The notes under the pieces were generated by a model. That model saw nothing but the letters and a program-made list of their open reading frames with translations. It had not been told where the DNA came from and searched no databases. Position numbers and translations under genes: made by a program. Of a stretch of 64,000 bases of DNA, positions 52,839 through 61,047 are shown one piece after another. The stretch is taken from assembly GCF_900109855.1 (NCBI RefSeq), contig NZ_FOBO01000012.1, positions 62,001-126,000 of the forward strand. The letters are read 5' to 3'. Within the stretch, counting starts at the first letter, position 1. Every line of letters starts with the position of its first letter. Source of the DNA: Roseovarius tolerans. Its GTDB lineage: Bacteria; Pseudomonadota; Alphaproteobacteria; Rhodobacterales; Rhodobacteraceae.

Positions 52839-53089
52839 ATGGTTCCTCCCAAATACGTCTGTATGTCCGGCCGCCGGATCACCGGCGGACCGATCTTCGG
52901 CATGTGACATCACTACGCCGAAGTGGCGCGCGCTCTCCCCTTCGCACACCGGTCGCGAATACCGCTTACGTTGCATTCACAAGGCGAGAGCCTACCCCAG
53001 ATTCCCCAAAGCGCAAGATATTGCTGCGGCGATCCGACACAGACAAAAGGAGGGGGTCGGGCGTGGCGCGATCAGGGCCGTGGAACGCG

Positions 53090-54067
53090 CTACCCGCTGC
53101 CGATCAGAACGCCCGCCGCGAAGACCAGCGCGCCGCCCAGAACCACCTGAAACGCCGCCCGGAAGAACGGGGTTTCCATGTATTTGTTCTGAATCCATGC
53201 AATCGCCCAGAGTTCGATGAAGACGACCACGAAGGCGATGATCGTCGCGGTCCAGAAATCCGGGATGAGATAGGGGAGCGCGTGGCCGAGGCCGCCCACG
53301 GTCGTCATCACGCCCGAGGCGAGGCCCCGCTTGAACGGGCTGCCGCGCCCGGACAATTCGCCGTCATCACTGGCGGCCTCGGTAAAGCCCATGGAGATGC
53401 CAGCGCCGACGCTGGCCGCCAGACCCACGAGGAAGGTGGTCCAGGTGTCCTGCGTGGCAAAGGCCGTGGCAAAGATCGGTGCCAGGGTCGAGACCGAGCC
53501 ATCCATCAGACCGGCGAGGCCCGGCTGCACCCATGTCAGCAGGAATTGCCGCTTGGCGGTGCGGTCCTCACTGTCGCGGGCGTCGCCGCTCAGGTGTTCT
53601 TGCTGCAGCTCTTCGGCGCGGGTCTGGTGGCCCGCCTCGGCGGCGGCGAGATCACCCAACAGCTTGCGGGTGGCGGCGTCGCTACTGTGCTGCGCGGCCT
53701 TGAGATAGAAGGTTTCGGCGTCGCGCTCCATCGCCTCGGCCTCGTCGCGGATGCGCTCGATCCCGAGGTTTTCGACCAGCCAGATCGGACGACGGGCGTA
53801 GAACCCGGCCACATGCTCGCGGCGGATCAGCGGGATCACGTCCCCGAACCGGCTGCGGTGCAATTCGATCAGACGCTGACGGTGGCCGTCCTCTTCACGC
53901 GCCATGCCATCGAACATGGCGGCGCTGTCGGGGAAATCGGCGCGCAGCATCTCGGCATAGGAGCGGTAGATACGCGCATCGTCTTCTTCGGAGGAGATCG
54001 CGAGGGCGAGGATTTCCTGCTCGGACAAATCCCTGAAGCGGCGGCGGGAGGAAAAACCGGGAATCAT
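53090..54067 (-). CDS. mbfA: Membrane-bound ferritin-like iron exporter MbfA
   Basis: 325 residues in two parts. Residues about 15-165 are a ferritin/rubrerythrin-like domain with di-iron ligands in SSEEDDARIYRSYAEML, AREEDGHRQRL and the later EAGHQTRAEEL. Residues about 185-325 are a VIT1/CCC1 transporter domain (GLMDGSVSTLAPIFATAFA, AASVGAGISMGFTEAASDDG). This fusion is MbfA, which exports iron and protects against iron and peroxide stress. An Irr-type box lies 14 nt upstream of the start (separate entry). Confidence 0.9.
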   Translation of the reverse strand: MIPGFSSRRRFRDLSEQEILALAISSEEDDARIYRSYAEMLRADFPDSAAMFDGMAREEDGHRQRLIELHRSRFGDVIPLIRREHVAGFYARRPIWLVENLGIERIRDEAEAMERDAETFYLKAAQHSSDAATRKLLGDLAAAEAGHQTRAEELQQEHLSGDARDSEDRTAKRQFLLTWVQPGLAGLMDGSVSTLAPIFATAFATQDTWTTFLVGLAASVGAGISMGFTEAASDDGELSGRGSPFKRGLASGVMTTVGGLGHALPYLIPDFWTATIIAFVVVFIELWAIAWIQNKYMETPFFRAAFQVVLGGALVFAAGVLIGSG

Positions 54068-54080
54068 GACGAACCTACGT

Positions 54081-54095
54081 TTAGAATGATTCTAA
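54081..54095 (-). promoter_or_regulatory. Irr/ICE-type box upstream of mbfA
   Basis: TTAGAA-TGA-TTCTAA is a perfect inverted repeat that begins 14 nt before the mbfA start codon. It matches the iron control element TTTAGAA-N3-TTCTAA bound by the haem-sensitive repressor Irr in alphaproteobacteria, including mbfA promoters. The gene should be repressed when iron is low. Confidence 0.75.
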
Positions 54096-54144
54096 TTTAT
54101 CTATACGGGCAGAATGTTCAATGGTCAAACTCGCAAATGCATGA

Positions 54145-54164
54145 AGTGAACTGAATGGTTCACT
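54145..54164. promoter_or_regulatory. Operator copy 1 upstream of the small secreted peptide
   Basis: AGTGAAC-TGAATG-GTTCACT is a perfect inverted repeat with a 6-nt spacer. A second copy lies 57 nt downstream; the pair flanks a probable promoter (TTGATT 54171-54176, TAGATA 54193-54198, 16-nt spacer). Confidence 0.6.
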
Positions 54165-54201
54165 TTGCCCTTGATTTCTGAACTGATCTGTTTAGATATG
54201 A

Positions 54202-54221
54202 AGTGAACCGATTAGTTCAGT
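54202..54221. promoter_or_regulatory. Operator copy 2 upstream of the small secreted peptide
   Basis: AGTGAAC-CGATTA-GTTCAGT repeats the first operator with one changed arm position and the same spacer length. It lies where transcription would start, 14 nt before the peptide gene. The nearby TetR protein is a candidate ligand. Confidence 0.6.
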
Positions 54222-54234
54222 TATGGAGTTGACC

Positions 54235-54402
54235 ATGAACAAGATGAAACCGATCCTGACCGCGTTTGTGCTTGCTGTCTCTCTCGCCGCGTCGCCGGTG
54301 CTGGCCTTCAGCATCGACGCGGGCAGCCTGACGCCGACCCTCACCTATCCCGATCCCGCACCGCAGCCGGTCACCAAGGATCAGGGCGGGATTTCCAAGT
54401 AA
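54235..54402 (+). CDS. Small secreted peptide of unknown function
   Basis: 55 residues from the ATG at 54235 with TGGAG 6 nt upstream. An N-terminal signal peptide (basic MNKMKPI, hydrophobic LTAFVLAVSLAASPVLA, cleavage after about residue 24) leaves a mature peptide of about 31 residues that is rich in Pro, Thr and Asp (FSIDAGSLTPTLTYPDPA, then PQPVTKDQGGISK). No family was recognised. Twin operators precede it and a hairpin follows it, so it is an independent regulated gene. The short length makes coding status less certain, but codon use, ribosome site and signal peptide agree. Confidence 0.65.
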   Translation: MNKMKPILTAFVLAVSLAASPVLAFSIDAGSLTPTLTYPDPAPQPVTKDQGGISK

Positions 54403-54410
54403 ATTCTGCC

Positions 54411-54431
54411 GGGCCGCTGGCCCAGCGGCCC
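54411..54431 (+). terminator. Hairpin after the small peptide gene
   Basis: GGGCCGCTGG and CCAGCGGCCC pair almost without a loop, 9 nt after the stop. There is no T-run. It probably ends the peptide transcript before the TetR gene. Confidence 0.55.
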
Positions 54432-54515
54432 GCGCCCCCCCGCCGCGCACGCAGATGTGCTTGCGGATATCCGCCCGGCCCGACTACACTGTCCAGACCT
54501 GTCTGGAGGGGTTTA

Positions 54516-55133
54516 ATGTCGGCACCGGCCGCGGAAATCAAAAAAGGACGCAAGTTCGATCAGGTGCTCGAAGGGGCGCGGCGCATTTTCATGCGTGACG
54601 GGTTCGAAGGCGCGAGCGTCGACGAGATCGCGCGCGAGGCGCAGGTCTCGAAGGCAACGCTCTACAGCTATTTTCCCGACAAGCGTCTGCTGTTTTCCGA
54701 GGTGGCGCGGGTCGAATGCAACCGGCAGGCCGAAGAGGCGCTGGAAGTGATCGGCAAGGGCGCGCCGATCGACCATGTGCTGCACGAAGCCGCAAGCCGG
54801 ATCGTGAACTTCTTCGTGTCGGATTTCGGCCAGCAGGTGTTTCGCATCTGCGTAGCCGAGGCGCATCGGTTCCCGGAACTTGGCAAGCGGTTTTACGCCT
54901 CCGGCCCGGCGCTGGTGCGCGAGCGCATGAGCATGGTTCTGACCCCCTATGTCGAAGCGGGCGTGTTGCGGATCGAGGACATGGATCTGGCCGCCAACCA
55001 GTTCGGTGAGCTATGCAAGGGGGATCTCTTCATCCGCTCGCTCTGCGGCATGTGCGGCGAGGTCACCGAGGCCGATATCGAGCGCGTGGTGAATGGGGCG
55101 GTCGAGATGTTCCTCGCGCGTTACCGCGCCTGA
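54516..55133 (+). CDS. TetR/AcrR-family transcriptional regulator
   Basis: 205 residues. The helix-turn-helix is at about 20-62 (ARRIFMRDGFEGASVDEIAREAQVSKATLYSYFPDKRLLF). The C-terminal ligand domain resembles the AefR-like TetR_C group (FVSDFGQQVFRICVAEAHRFPELGKRFY). GGAGGGG 5 nt before the ATG. It may bind the twin operators 350 nt upstream or control the convergent GMC oxidoreductase, whose 3' end overlaps it by 13 nt. Confidence 0.9.
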   Translation: MSAPAAEIKKGRKFDQVLEGARRIFMRDGFEGASVDEIAREAQVSKATLYSYFPDKRLLFSEVARVECNRQAEEALEVIGKGAPIDHVLHEAASRIVNFFVSDFGQQVFRICVAEAHRFPELGKRFYASGPALVRERMSMVLTPYVEAGVLRIEDMDLAANQFGELCKGDLFIRSLCGMCGEVTEADIERVVNGAVEMFLARYRA

Positions 55134-56740
55134 TCCGGGCCGCGCCCGGTCATCTCCCCGGCGATCTTTTCCGCGATCATGACAGTGGGCGCGTTGGTGT
55201 TGCCGCCGATCAGGCGCGGCATGATCGAGGCATCCACGACGCGCAGGCCCTCGATGCCATGCACGCGGCCCTCGCCGTCGACCACCGCCATATCGCCCCG
55301 CCCCATCGCGCAGGTGCCCACCGGGTGATAGATCGTGTCGGCGCGGGCGCGAATGTCGGCCTCCAACGCGCTATCGCTGCCGTCATGGGGATAGAGCCGA
55401 CGCTTGCGCCATGCGTCAAACGGCGGAGCGCGCAGGATCTCGTCCACCCGCCGGGCACCCTGCTTGAGCAGGTCAAGGTCGCGGGGGTCGCTGAGGAAGG
55501 CCGGGTCGATCAGCGGCGCATCGCCTGCACGCGCCGAGCCTAGCGTCACGCGGCCCCGGCTATGGGGGCGCAGCACGCAGACATGGCAGGAATAGCCGGG
55601 CCGAAAATGCAGCTTGCGCATGTGGTCATCGACGACCCCAATGACGAAATGCAATTGTAGGTCTGGCCGGTCGAGGTCCGGCTTTGAACGCAGGAACGCC
55701 CCGGCCTCGCCATAGGGGGTGGTGAAATGGCCCTGCCCCGTCTTGCGCCAAGTCAGTCCCGCCCGCGCCATCCGCCACAGCCCCCTGGGATCGAGGCTTA
55801 TCACGTCGTCACTGTGAGAGCGTTCCAGCAGGGTGTAGTCGAGATGATCCTGAAGGTTCTCACCCACGCCGGGCAGATCGTGGCGCGGCGTGATGCCATG
55901 GGCCTGCAATTCGTCCGCCGGGCCGATCCCTGAGAGTTTCAACAGATGCGGCGAGCCGAACGCGCCGCTGCTGAGGATCACGTCGCGCGTGGCCTGCACC
56001 TCTTGCACGCGGCCCTTGTGGCGATAGCGCAGGCCGGTGGCGCGCTTGCCGTCGAGAAGCACGCGCTCGGCCGTGGCATTGCGGATCACGGTCAGGTTTC
56101 TGCGCCCGAGGGCGGGAAAGAGATAGGCCGCCGCGACTGAACACCGCTCGCCGCGTTGGGGGCCTTCGAAATATTGCGTCACCTGAAAAAGACCCGCGCC
56201 CTCCTGCCGGGCACCGTTGAAATCGGCGTTGCGGGGGATTTGCAGGCTTTCACAGGCGGCGATGAACGACTCGGAAACGGCACGCGGGGCGTTCTGGTCC
56301 GTCACCTGCAACGGACCCGCCTGCCCGTGCAGATCATCCGACAGGCGCGCGTTGCGCTCGGCCCGGCGGAACCACGGCAGCACGCTATGCCAGTCCCAGC
56401 CATCACAGCCGAGACCTGCCCATTCGTCGTAATCGCGCGGATGACCCCGCACATAGAGCATGGCGTTGATCGCGCTCGAGCCGCCAAGCGCGCGGCCGCG
56501 CGGCTGATACCCGCGCCGCCCGTTGAAGCCAGGTTGCGGCACCGTTTTCAGCGCCCAATTGTTGAGCCGGGGCCGCCCCGACACCATCGCCGCCACGAGC
56601 GCGGGGGCGCGTATCAGGATGTCGCGGCCAGAACCGCCCGCCTCGATCAGGCACACCGTGACTGACGGGTCCTCGCTCAGCCGAGCGGCCAGAACGCACC
56701 CGGCAGAGCCGCCGCCGACGATGATGTAATCATAGCGCAT
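55121..56740 (-). CDS. GMC-family oxidoreductase (choline/alcohol dehydrogenase-like)
   Basis: 539 residues with the GMC layout: FAD motif IVGGGSAGCVLAARLSEDP (7-25), signature 1 GRALGGSSAINAMLYVRGHP, signature 2 SSGAFGSPHLLKLSGIGP (about 263-280), and the C-terminal HPVGTCAMG plus SIMPRLIGGNTNAPTVMIAEK with catalytic His. It oxidises an alcohol to aldehyde or acid using FAD. Resembles choline dehydrogenase and other roseobacter GMC enzymes; betaine genes are absent, so choline is not assured. It lies downstream of a polyamine-type ABC operon behind a terminator. Confidence 0.88.
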   Translation of the reverse strand: MRYDYIIVGGGSAGCVLAARLSEDPSVTVCLIEAGGSGRDILIRAPALVAAMVSGRPRLNNWALKTVPQPGFNGRRGYQPRGRALGGSSAINAMLYVRGHPRDYDEWAGLGCDGWDWHSVLPWFRRAERNARLSDDLHGQAGPLQVTDQNAPRAVSESFIAACESLQIPRNADFNGARQEGAGLFQVTQYFEGPQRGERCSVAAAYLFPALGRRNLTVIRNATAERVLLDGKRATGLRYRHKGRVQEVQATRDVILSSGAFGSPHLLKLSGIGPADELQAHGITPRHDLPGVGENLQDHLDYTLLERSHSDDVISLDPRGLWRMARAGLTWRKTGQGHFTTPYGEAGAFLRSKPDLDRPDLQLHFVIGVVDDHMRKLHFRPGYSCHVCVLRPHSRGRVTLGSARAGDAPLIDPAFLSDPRDLDLLKQGARRVDEILRAPPFDAWRKRRLYPHDGSDSALEADIRARADTIYHPVGTCAMGRGDMAVVDGEGRVHGIEGLRVVDASIMPRLIGGNTNAPTVMIAEKIAGEMTGRGPDQAR

Positions 56741-56791
56741 CCACCCGTCCTCCTGCGGCAGAGCCTATGCCGAACGCCGGGGAACGCAAAA

Positions 56792-56817
56792 GCCCGACGC
56801 CACGTCATGCGCCGGGC
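56792..56817 (-). terminator. Rho-independent terminator after potC
   Basis: GCCCGACGC pairs with GCGCCGGGC (one mismatch) around an 8-nt loop, and the minus strand continues with TTTT. It lies about 27 nt after the potC stop and separates the transporter from the GMC gene. Confidence 0.7.
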
Positions 56818-56843
56818 CTTGGCTGTCTCTGTCGATGGGCGTC

Positions 56844-58034
56844 TTAGCCCGGGCTCATCCCGCGCAGACGCTCGGACCGGCGGCGCAGCATTTCGAGCGT
56901 CGCCAAAAGGACGATGGAAATCGCCACAAGGATCGTCGCCACCGCCAGAATGGTCGGGCTGATCTGCTCGCGCAGGCCAGTGAACATCCGCCACGGCAGG
57001 GTCTGCTGATTGGCCGAGCCAACGAAGAGCACCACCACAACCTCATCGAACGAGGTGATGAAGGCGAACAGGCCACCCGAGATCACACCGGGCAGGATGA
57101 GCGGCATCTGCACCCGGAAGAACGTCGTCACCGGGTCCGCGCCCATGTTGGCCGCCGCGCGGGTGAGCGAGCGGTCAAAGCCGACCAGAGTGGCCGTCAC
57201 AGTGATGATCACGAAGGGAATGCCCAAGGCGGCATGCGCCAGCACCACACCGAAATAGGTGCCCTGCAGGCCGATCCGGCTATAGAAGAAGTACATCCCC
57301 GCCGCCGAGATGATCAGCGGCACGATCATCGGAGAGATCAGGATCGCCATGATCGCCCGGCGGAACGGCACATGCTCGGAGCTGAGGCCAATCGCGGCCA
57401 GCGTGCCGAAGCTGACCGACAGGAGCGTCGCCACCGGCGCGATGGCCAGCGAGTTGCGCAACGCCTGCTGCCAACCGCTCGAGGTGAAGAAATCCTCGTA
57501 ATGCTTGAGGCTGTAGCCAGCGGGGTCAAAGCGCAGCATTTCGGGCGTGAAGGTAAAGAAGTTCTGGGCGTTGAAGCTGAGCGGCATGACCACGAGAATG
57601 GGCGTGATCAGGAAGATGAAGATCGCACCACAGAGCACGCGGAAAGAATAATGCCACAGCACCTGTCCACTCGTCAGGTAGGGGGCAAGATTGGCGCGAT
57701 ACCGCCCCTCGCCGATCCAGTAGATGAACCATGAAAAGAACCAGCCGAAGAGCACACCGAGCACGAAGCCCGGCACGCCCGCCACCATGACGCCAACGGC
57801 GGTAAAGAGGGCGATGATGCCCCATCTGACAGGCTTTTCCATGCCGAGCCCGAGGATCTGCAGGGCGACAAAGCCGAGCGCCATCAGCGCGAGGGCCCCG
57901 ATCGCGATCCCCAGCAGGCCGGAACCATGCGCGGTGCCCACGAAAAGCCCGGCAAAGCCACCTGCCGCACCGATGACCGGCAGCGCGAAGGAGAGCGGTT
58001 TTTTCTCGATCGGTGTGAGTGTCATAACGCTCAT
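56844..58034 (-). CDS. potC: Polyamine-type ABC transporter permease (PotC-like)
   Basis: 396 residues, longer than the usual about 260. An N-terminal extension (about 1-125) with three or four extra helices precedes the standard PotC part, which starts near LWHYSFRVLCGAIFIFLITPILVVMPLSF. The EAA loop motif is seen in RAAANMGADPVTTFFRVQMPLILPGVISG. It pairs with PotB, separated by 3 nt. The TDD-like extension is seen in other Rhodobacterales permeases of this group. Confidence 0.85.
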   Translation of the reverse strand: MSVMTLTPIEKKPLSFALPVIGAAGGFAGLFVGTAHGSGLLGIAIGALALMALGFVALQILGLGMEKPVRWGIIALFTAVGVMVAGVPGFVLGVLFGWFFSWFIYWIGEGRYRANLAPYLTSGQVLWHYSFRVLCGAIFIFLITPILVVMPLSFNAQNFFTFTPEMLRFDPAGYSLKHYEDFFTSSGWQQALRNSLAIAPVATLLSVSFGTLAAIGLSSEHVPFRRAIMAILISPMIVPLIISAAGMYFFYSRIGLQGTYFGVVLAHAALGIPFVIITVTATLVGFDRSLTRAAANMGADPVTTFFRVQMPLILPGVISGGLFAFITSFDEVVVVLFVGSANQQTLPWRMFTGLREQISPTILAVATILVAISIVLLATLEMLRRRSERLRGMSPG

Positions 58035-58037
58035 GGC

Positions 58038-59705
58038 TCAGCCCCCCAGCTTCACGTTGTCGATGCCGACAATCTTGTCATAGGCCCAGTAGAGGACCAG
58101 AACGACCGCGAGCAGGATCGACCCGAGTGCCGCCGCCAGACCCCAGTTCAGGGACGAGGAGATGTGATAGGCGATCCGGTTCGAGATGAACGTGCCGGTG
58201 GTACCGCCGACGATCTCGGGCGTGATGTAATAGCCGATAGCGAGGATGAAGACGAGGATCGACCCCGCCCCGATGCCCGGCACCGATTGCGGGAAATAGA
58301 CCCGCCAGAACGCCGTCCAGTTGGTGGCGCCCAGCGACTTGGCCGCGCGCAGGTAGCTGGGCGGAATGGTCTGCATCACCGAATACATCGGCAGGATCAT
58401 GAAGGGCAGCAGGATATGCGTCATCGCCACGATGGTGCCGAACTGGTTGTTGATCATCACCAGACGGCTTTCATCCGCGACAAGGCCCAGCCAGACCAGC
58501 GTGTCGTTGATCACCCCCTGTTGCTGAAGCATGATCTTCCACGCGCTGGTGCGCACAAGTAGCGAGGTCCAGAAGGGCAGCAGCACGAGGATCATCAACA
58601 GGTTCGCGGTGCGGGCGGGCAAGTTCGCGAGAATCCACGCGATCGGATATCCCAGCGCAATGCAGCTGAACGTGATGACCATCGACATGAACATCGTGCG
58701 CTTGAAGAGGATGCCGTAGATGCGCTCGTCCTCATCGCGCAGGGCGATGCCCTCGGTGGTCTTTTCCATGTCCACGGCATTGAGGAAATAGCCGGTCGTG
58801 TAGGGCGGCGAATAGGTGTGGATCACCTCCCAGTATCCGACGCGATTCCAGTCCTTGTTGGACTCGATGAACGCCGATTTCATATCGACTTGCGGAAGGT
58901 CGGCCGCAGCGGCCTGGCGCAGCAGGTCCGCACCGGGGCCGTCATAGGTCGCCAATGCCGCAGCCGTTCCCGGATCTTCGAGGTCCAGCGCGAGTGCGGC
59001 ATAGACCGCCTCCCATGGCTCCTCCTCTGCGACGACATCTTCGTCCACGAAATGGGTGAAGGCGGCAAAGGCGGAATAGGCCCGCGCGGTGTTGGGCAGA
59101 ATGTCGGAAATCGCGGTGCCGGGGACAAAGCCCGCATCGCCCCGATAGTTATCGGATTCGAGTTGCTCGATTCGGCCGATCTGGTTTGACATCAGACGCG
59201 TGTTGCCCTCGGCCCCATCGCCGCCCGACATCATGTCATACCAGACCTGTGCCTCTTCAAACTCGGGGCTGATCTCTTCGAGCGCGTCCTGAAAGACCTC
59301 GCCCATATCGTCCACGTCGCGGCCCGTAGTACGAAAGAGCGACGACACGCCGCTTTCCTCATAGTTCAGGCGGCTGCCAAGCTTGGTGTGCTCCTTGGCC
59401 TCGGAGGCGAGGAACAGATCAAAGAACATGGCGCGAAAGACTTGCTCATCCGGCACCTCTTTGCCGTCCCAGTCGCGCAACTCCTCGACCGTCATCGGCA
59501 CCGTATTGCCGACGATCTGGTTCTCGACCGAACGAAACAGCATGTCCGCAATGGGTGCGATGAACGCGACCAGCACGAAGATCAGCAGCGGCGCGATCAA
59601 TGCGAGCGCCCGTATCTTCTGCGCGCGCAAGGCGCGTCTCAGGCTGCGCTTTAGCGGTGTGCCGTCTGCGGCAAGCACCGGGCCGGTGTCGGTGGTATCG
59701 CTCAT
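58038..59705 (-). CDS. potB: Polyamine-type ABC transporter permease (PotB-like) with large periplasmic insert
   Basis: 555 residues from the ATG at 59705 (GGGGA upstream; a TTG at 59723 is possible). Helix 1 is at about 32-55. It is followed by about 280 mostly polar, acidic residues (57-335) before helix 2 (about 337-357), whereas normal PotB has a short loop here. The rest is standard, with the EAA motif RAAKSLGATNWTAFWRVYFPQSVPG. The insert, on the periplasmic side, could add a binding or docking function. It forms the channel with PotC. Confidence 0.85.
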   Translation of the reverse strand: MSDTTDTGPVLAADGTPLKRSLRRALRAQKIRALALIAPLLIFVLVAFIAPIADMLFRSVENQIVGNTVPMTVEELRDWDGKEVPDEQVFRAMFFDLFLASEAKEHTKLGSRLNYEESGVSSLFRTTGRDVDDMGEVFQDALEEISPEFEEAQVWYDMMSGGDGAEGNTRLMSNQIGRIEQLESDNYRGDAGFVPGTAISDILPNTARAYSAFAAFTHFVDEDVVAEEEPWEAVYAALALDLEDPGTAAALATYDGPGADLLRQAAAADLPQVDMKSAFIESNKDWNRVGYWEVIHTYSPPYTTGYFLNAVDMEKTTEGIALRDEDERIYGILFKRTMFMSMVITFSCIALGYPIAWILANLPARTANLLMILVLLPFWTSLLVRTSAWKIMLQQQGVINDTLVWLGLVADESRLVMINNQFGTIVAMTHILLPFMILPMYSVMQTIPPSYLRAAKSLGATNWTAFWRVYFPQSVPGIGAGSILVFILAIGYYITPEIVGGTTGTFISNRIAYHISSSLNWGLAAALGSILLAVVLVLYWAYDKIVGIDNVKLGG

Positions 59706-59809
59706 GTCATCCCCGTCGGACAAATTTGGTTATTGAACCCTGGGTCTTGTGCCCGGTGGTCAGGTGTGGAGGGGGCCACGCGGGCCACCTCCGGTTCGTA
59801 TCGCCGCGC

Positions 59810-60925
59810 TTATTGCGCCAGCCACGCCTGGAACTTGGCGTCCAGATCGTCGCGGTTATCCGCCCACCACTCGTAGTCGTAGATGTGGACGTTGGTCGCG
59901 TTGGCCGGATCGGTCGGCATATGCGGGGCCATGTCGATGCCCAGTTCCGCATGCTTGCCCACCAGCGGTGCGGACGAGTCGCGCGCCGGACCGTACGAGA
60001 TGTAAGCCGCCTGATCAGCCAGACGCTGCGTGTCGGTCGCGAACTTCAGGAAGTCCATGACGCGCGCCAGACGATCTTCGGGCAGACCGGCGGGAACGAT
60101 CCAGCCGTCGAGATCGAAGGACTGCATGTCCCACATCATGCCGATCGGCTGATCCTGCTCGGCGATGGCCGAGAACAGACGCCCGTTATAGGTCGAGCCC
60201 ATGAAGACTTCGCCATCGGCCAGAAGCTGCGGGGTTTCCGCACCAGCCGACCACCAGACGACCTGATCCTTGATCGTGTCGAGCTTGGCGAGCGCGCGGT
60301 CCACGCCATCGTCGGTGCCCAGAACGTCATAGAGCTCGTCCTTGGCCACGCCGTCGCAGTAAAGCGCCCATTCCATGTTGTCGATCGGGCGCTTTTGCAG
60401 CGCGCGCTTGCCCGGATAAGTTTCCAGGTCGAACACGTCGCAGACGCTGTCGGGCGCATCGACGCCTTCGGGCACCATGTCGGTGCGATAGCCGAAGGTG
60501 GTCGAATAGACGATCTGCGGCACGAAGCAATCGCTGACGATCAGATCACCGAAGTCGTCGCTGGCTTCGGTGCCGTCGGGCGCCGCTGCCAGAACCTCGT
60601 CGTGATCGAGCTCCATGGCGAGGCCTTCGTCACACAGGCGCATCGCGTCGGAGGCCACCACGTCGACCAGGTCCCAGGTCACGTTGCCCGCCTCGTTCAT
60701 GGCGCGCAGCTTGGCCACGGCCTCGGCAGAGCTTTCGTCCCAGGTCGCGCTCACGCCGGGATTGTCGGCGAGATAGGGCTCGACATAGGCTTTCTGCTGG
60801 CTTTCCTGATAGGCACCGCCCCAGGACACGAGCGTCATGCTGTCGGCCATGTCCTGTGCGGTTGCAGATGCGCCGGCTGCAACGGTCAGAGCCGTCGTCG
60901 CAAGCAGGGTTTTAGTGAGTTTCAT
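59810..60925 (-). CDS. potD: Polyamine-type ABC transporter substrate-binding protein (PotD-like)
   Basis: 371 residues from the ATG at 60925 (GGGAG 7 nt upstream; ATG at 60931 is too close to it). A signal peptide ends near ASATAQ. The PotD/PotF fold is suggested by MTLVSWGGAYQESQQKAYVEPYL, WDLVDVVASDAMRLCDEGL and YGPARDSSAPLV. It binds a cationic or other small organic ligand, likely spermidine or putrescine. It lies between potA and potB in one operon. Confidence 0.88.
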   Translation of the reverse strand: MKLTKTLLATTALTVAAGASATAQDMADSMTLVSWGGAYQESQQKAYVEPYLADNPGVSATWDESSAEAVAKLRAMNEAGNVTWDLVDVVASDAMRLCDEGLAMELDHDEVLAAAPDGTEASDDFGDLIVSDCFVPQIVYSTTFGYRTDMVPEGVDAPDSVCDVFDLETYPGKRALQKRPIDNMEWALYCDGVAKDELYDVLGTDDGVDRALAKLDTIKDQVVWWSAGAETPQLLADGEVFMGSTYNGRLFSAIAEQDQPIGMMWDMQSFDLDGWIVPAGLPEDRLARVMDFLKFATDTQRLADQAAYISYGPARDSSAPLVGKHAELGIDMAPHMPTDPANATNVHIYDYEWWADNRDDLDAKFQAWLAQ

Positions 60926-61047
60926 GAACATACTCCCAGTTTTTTGGTCCCGTTTTGGTGAATGGGCTCCGGGTCACGGGTAGAAACATCCGGGGCCTCT
61001 CTCAACCCGCATCGGCGGCACGCGCCGACGCGAATATTCCTGATGAC

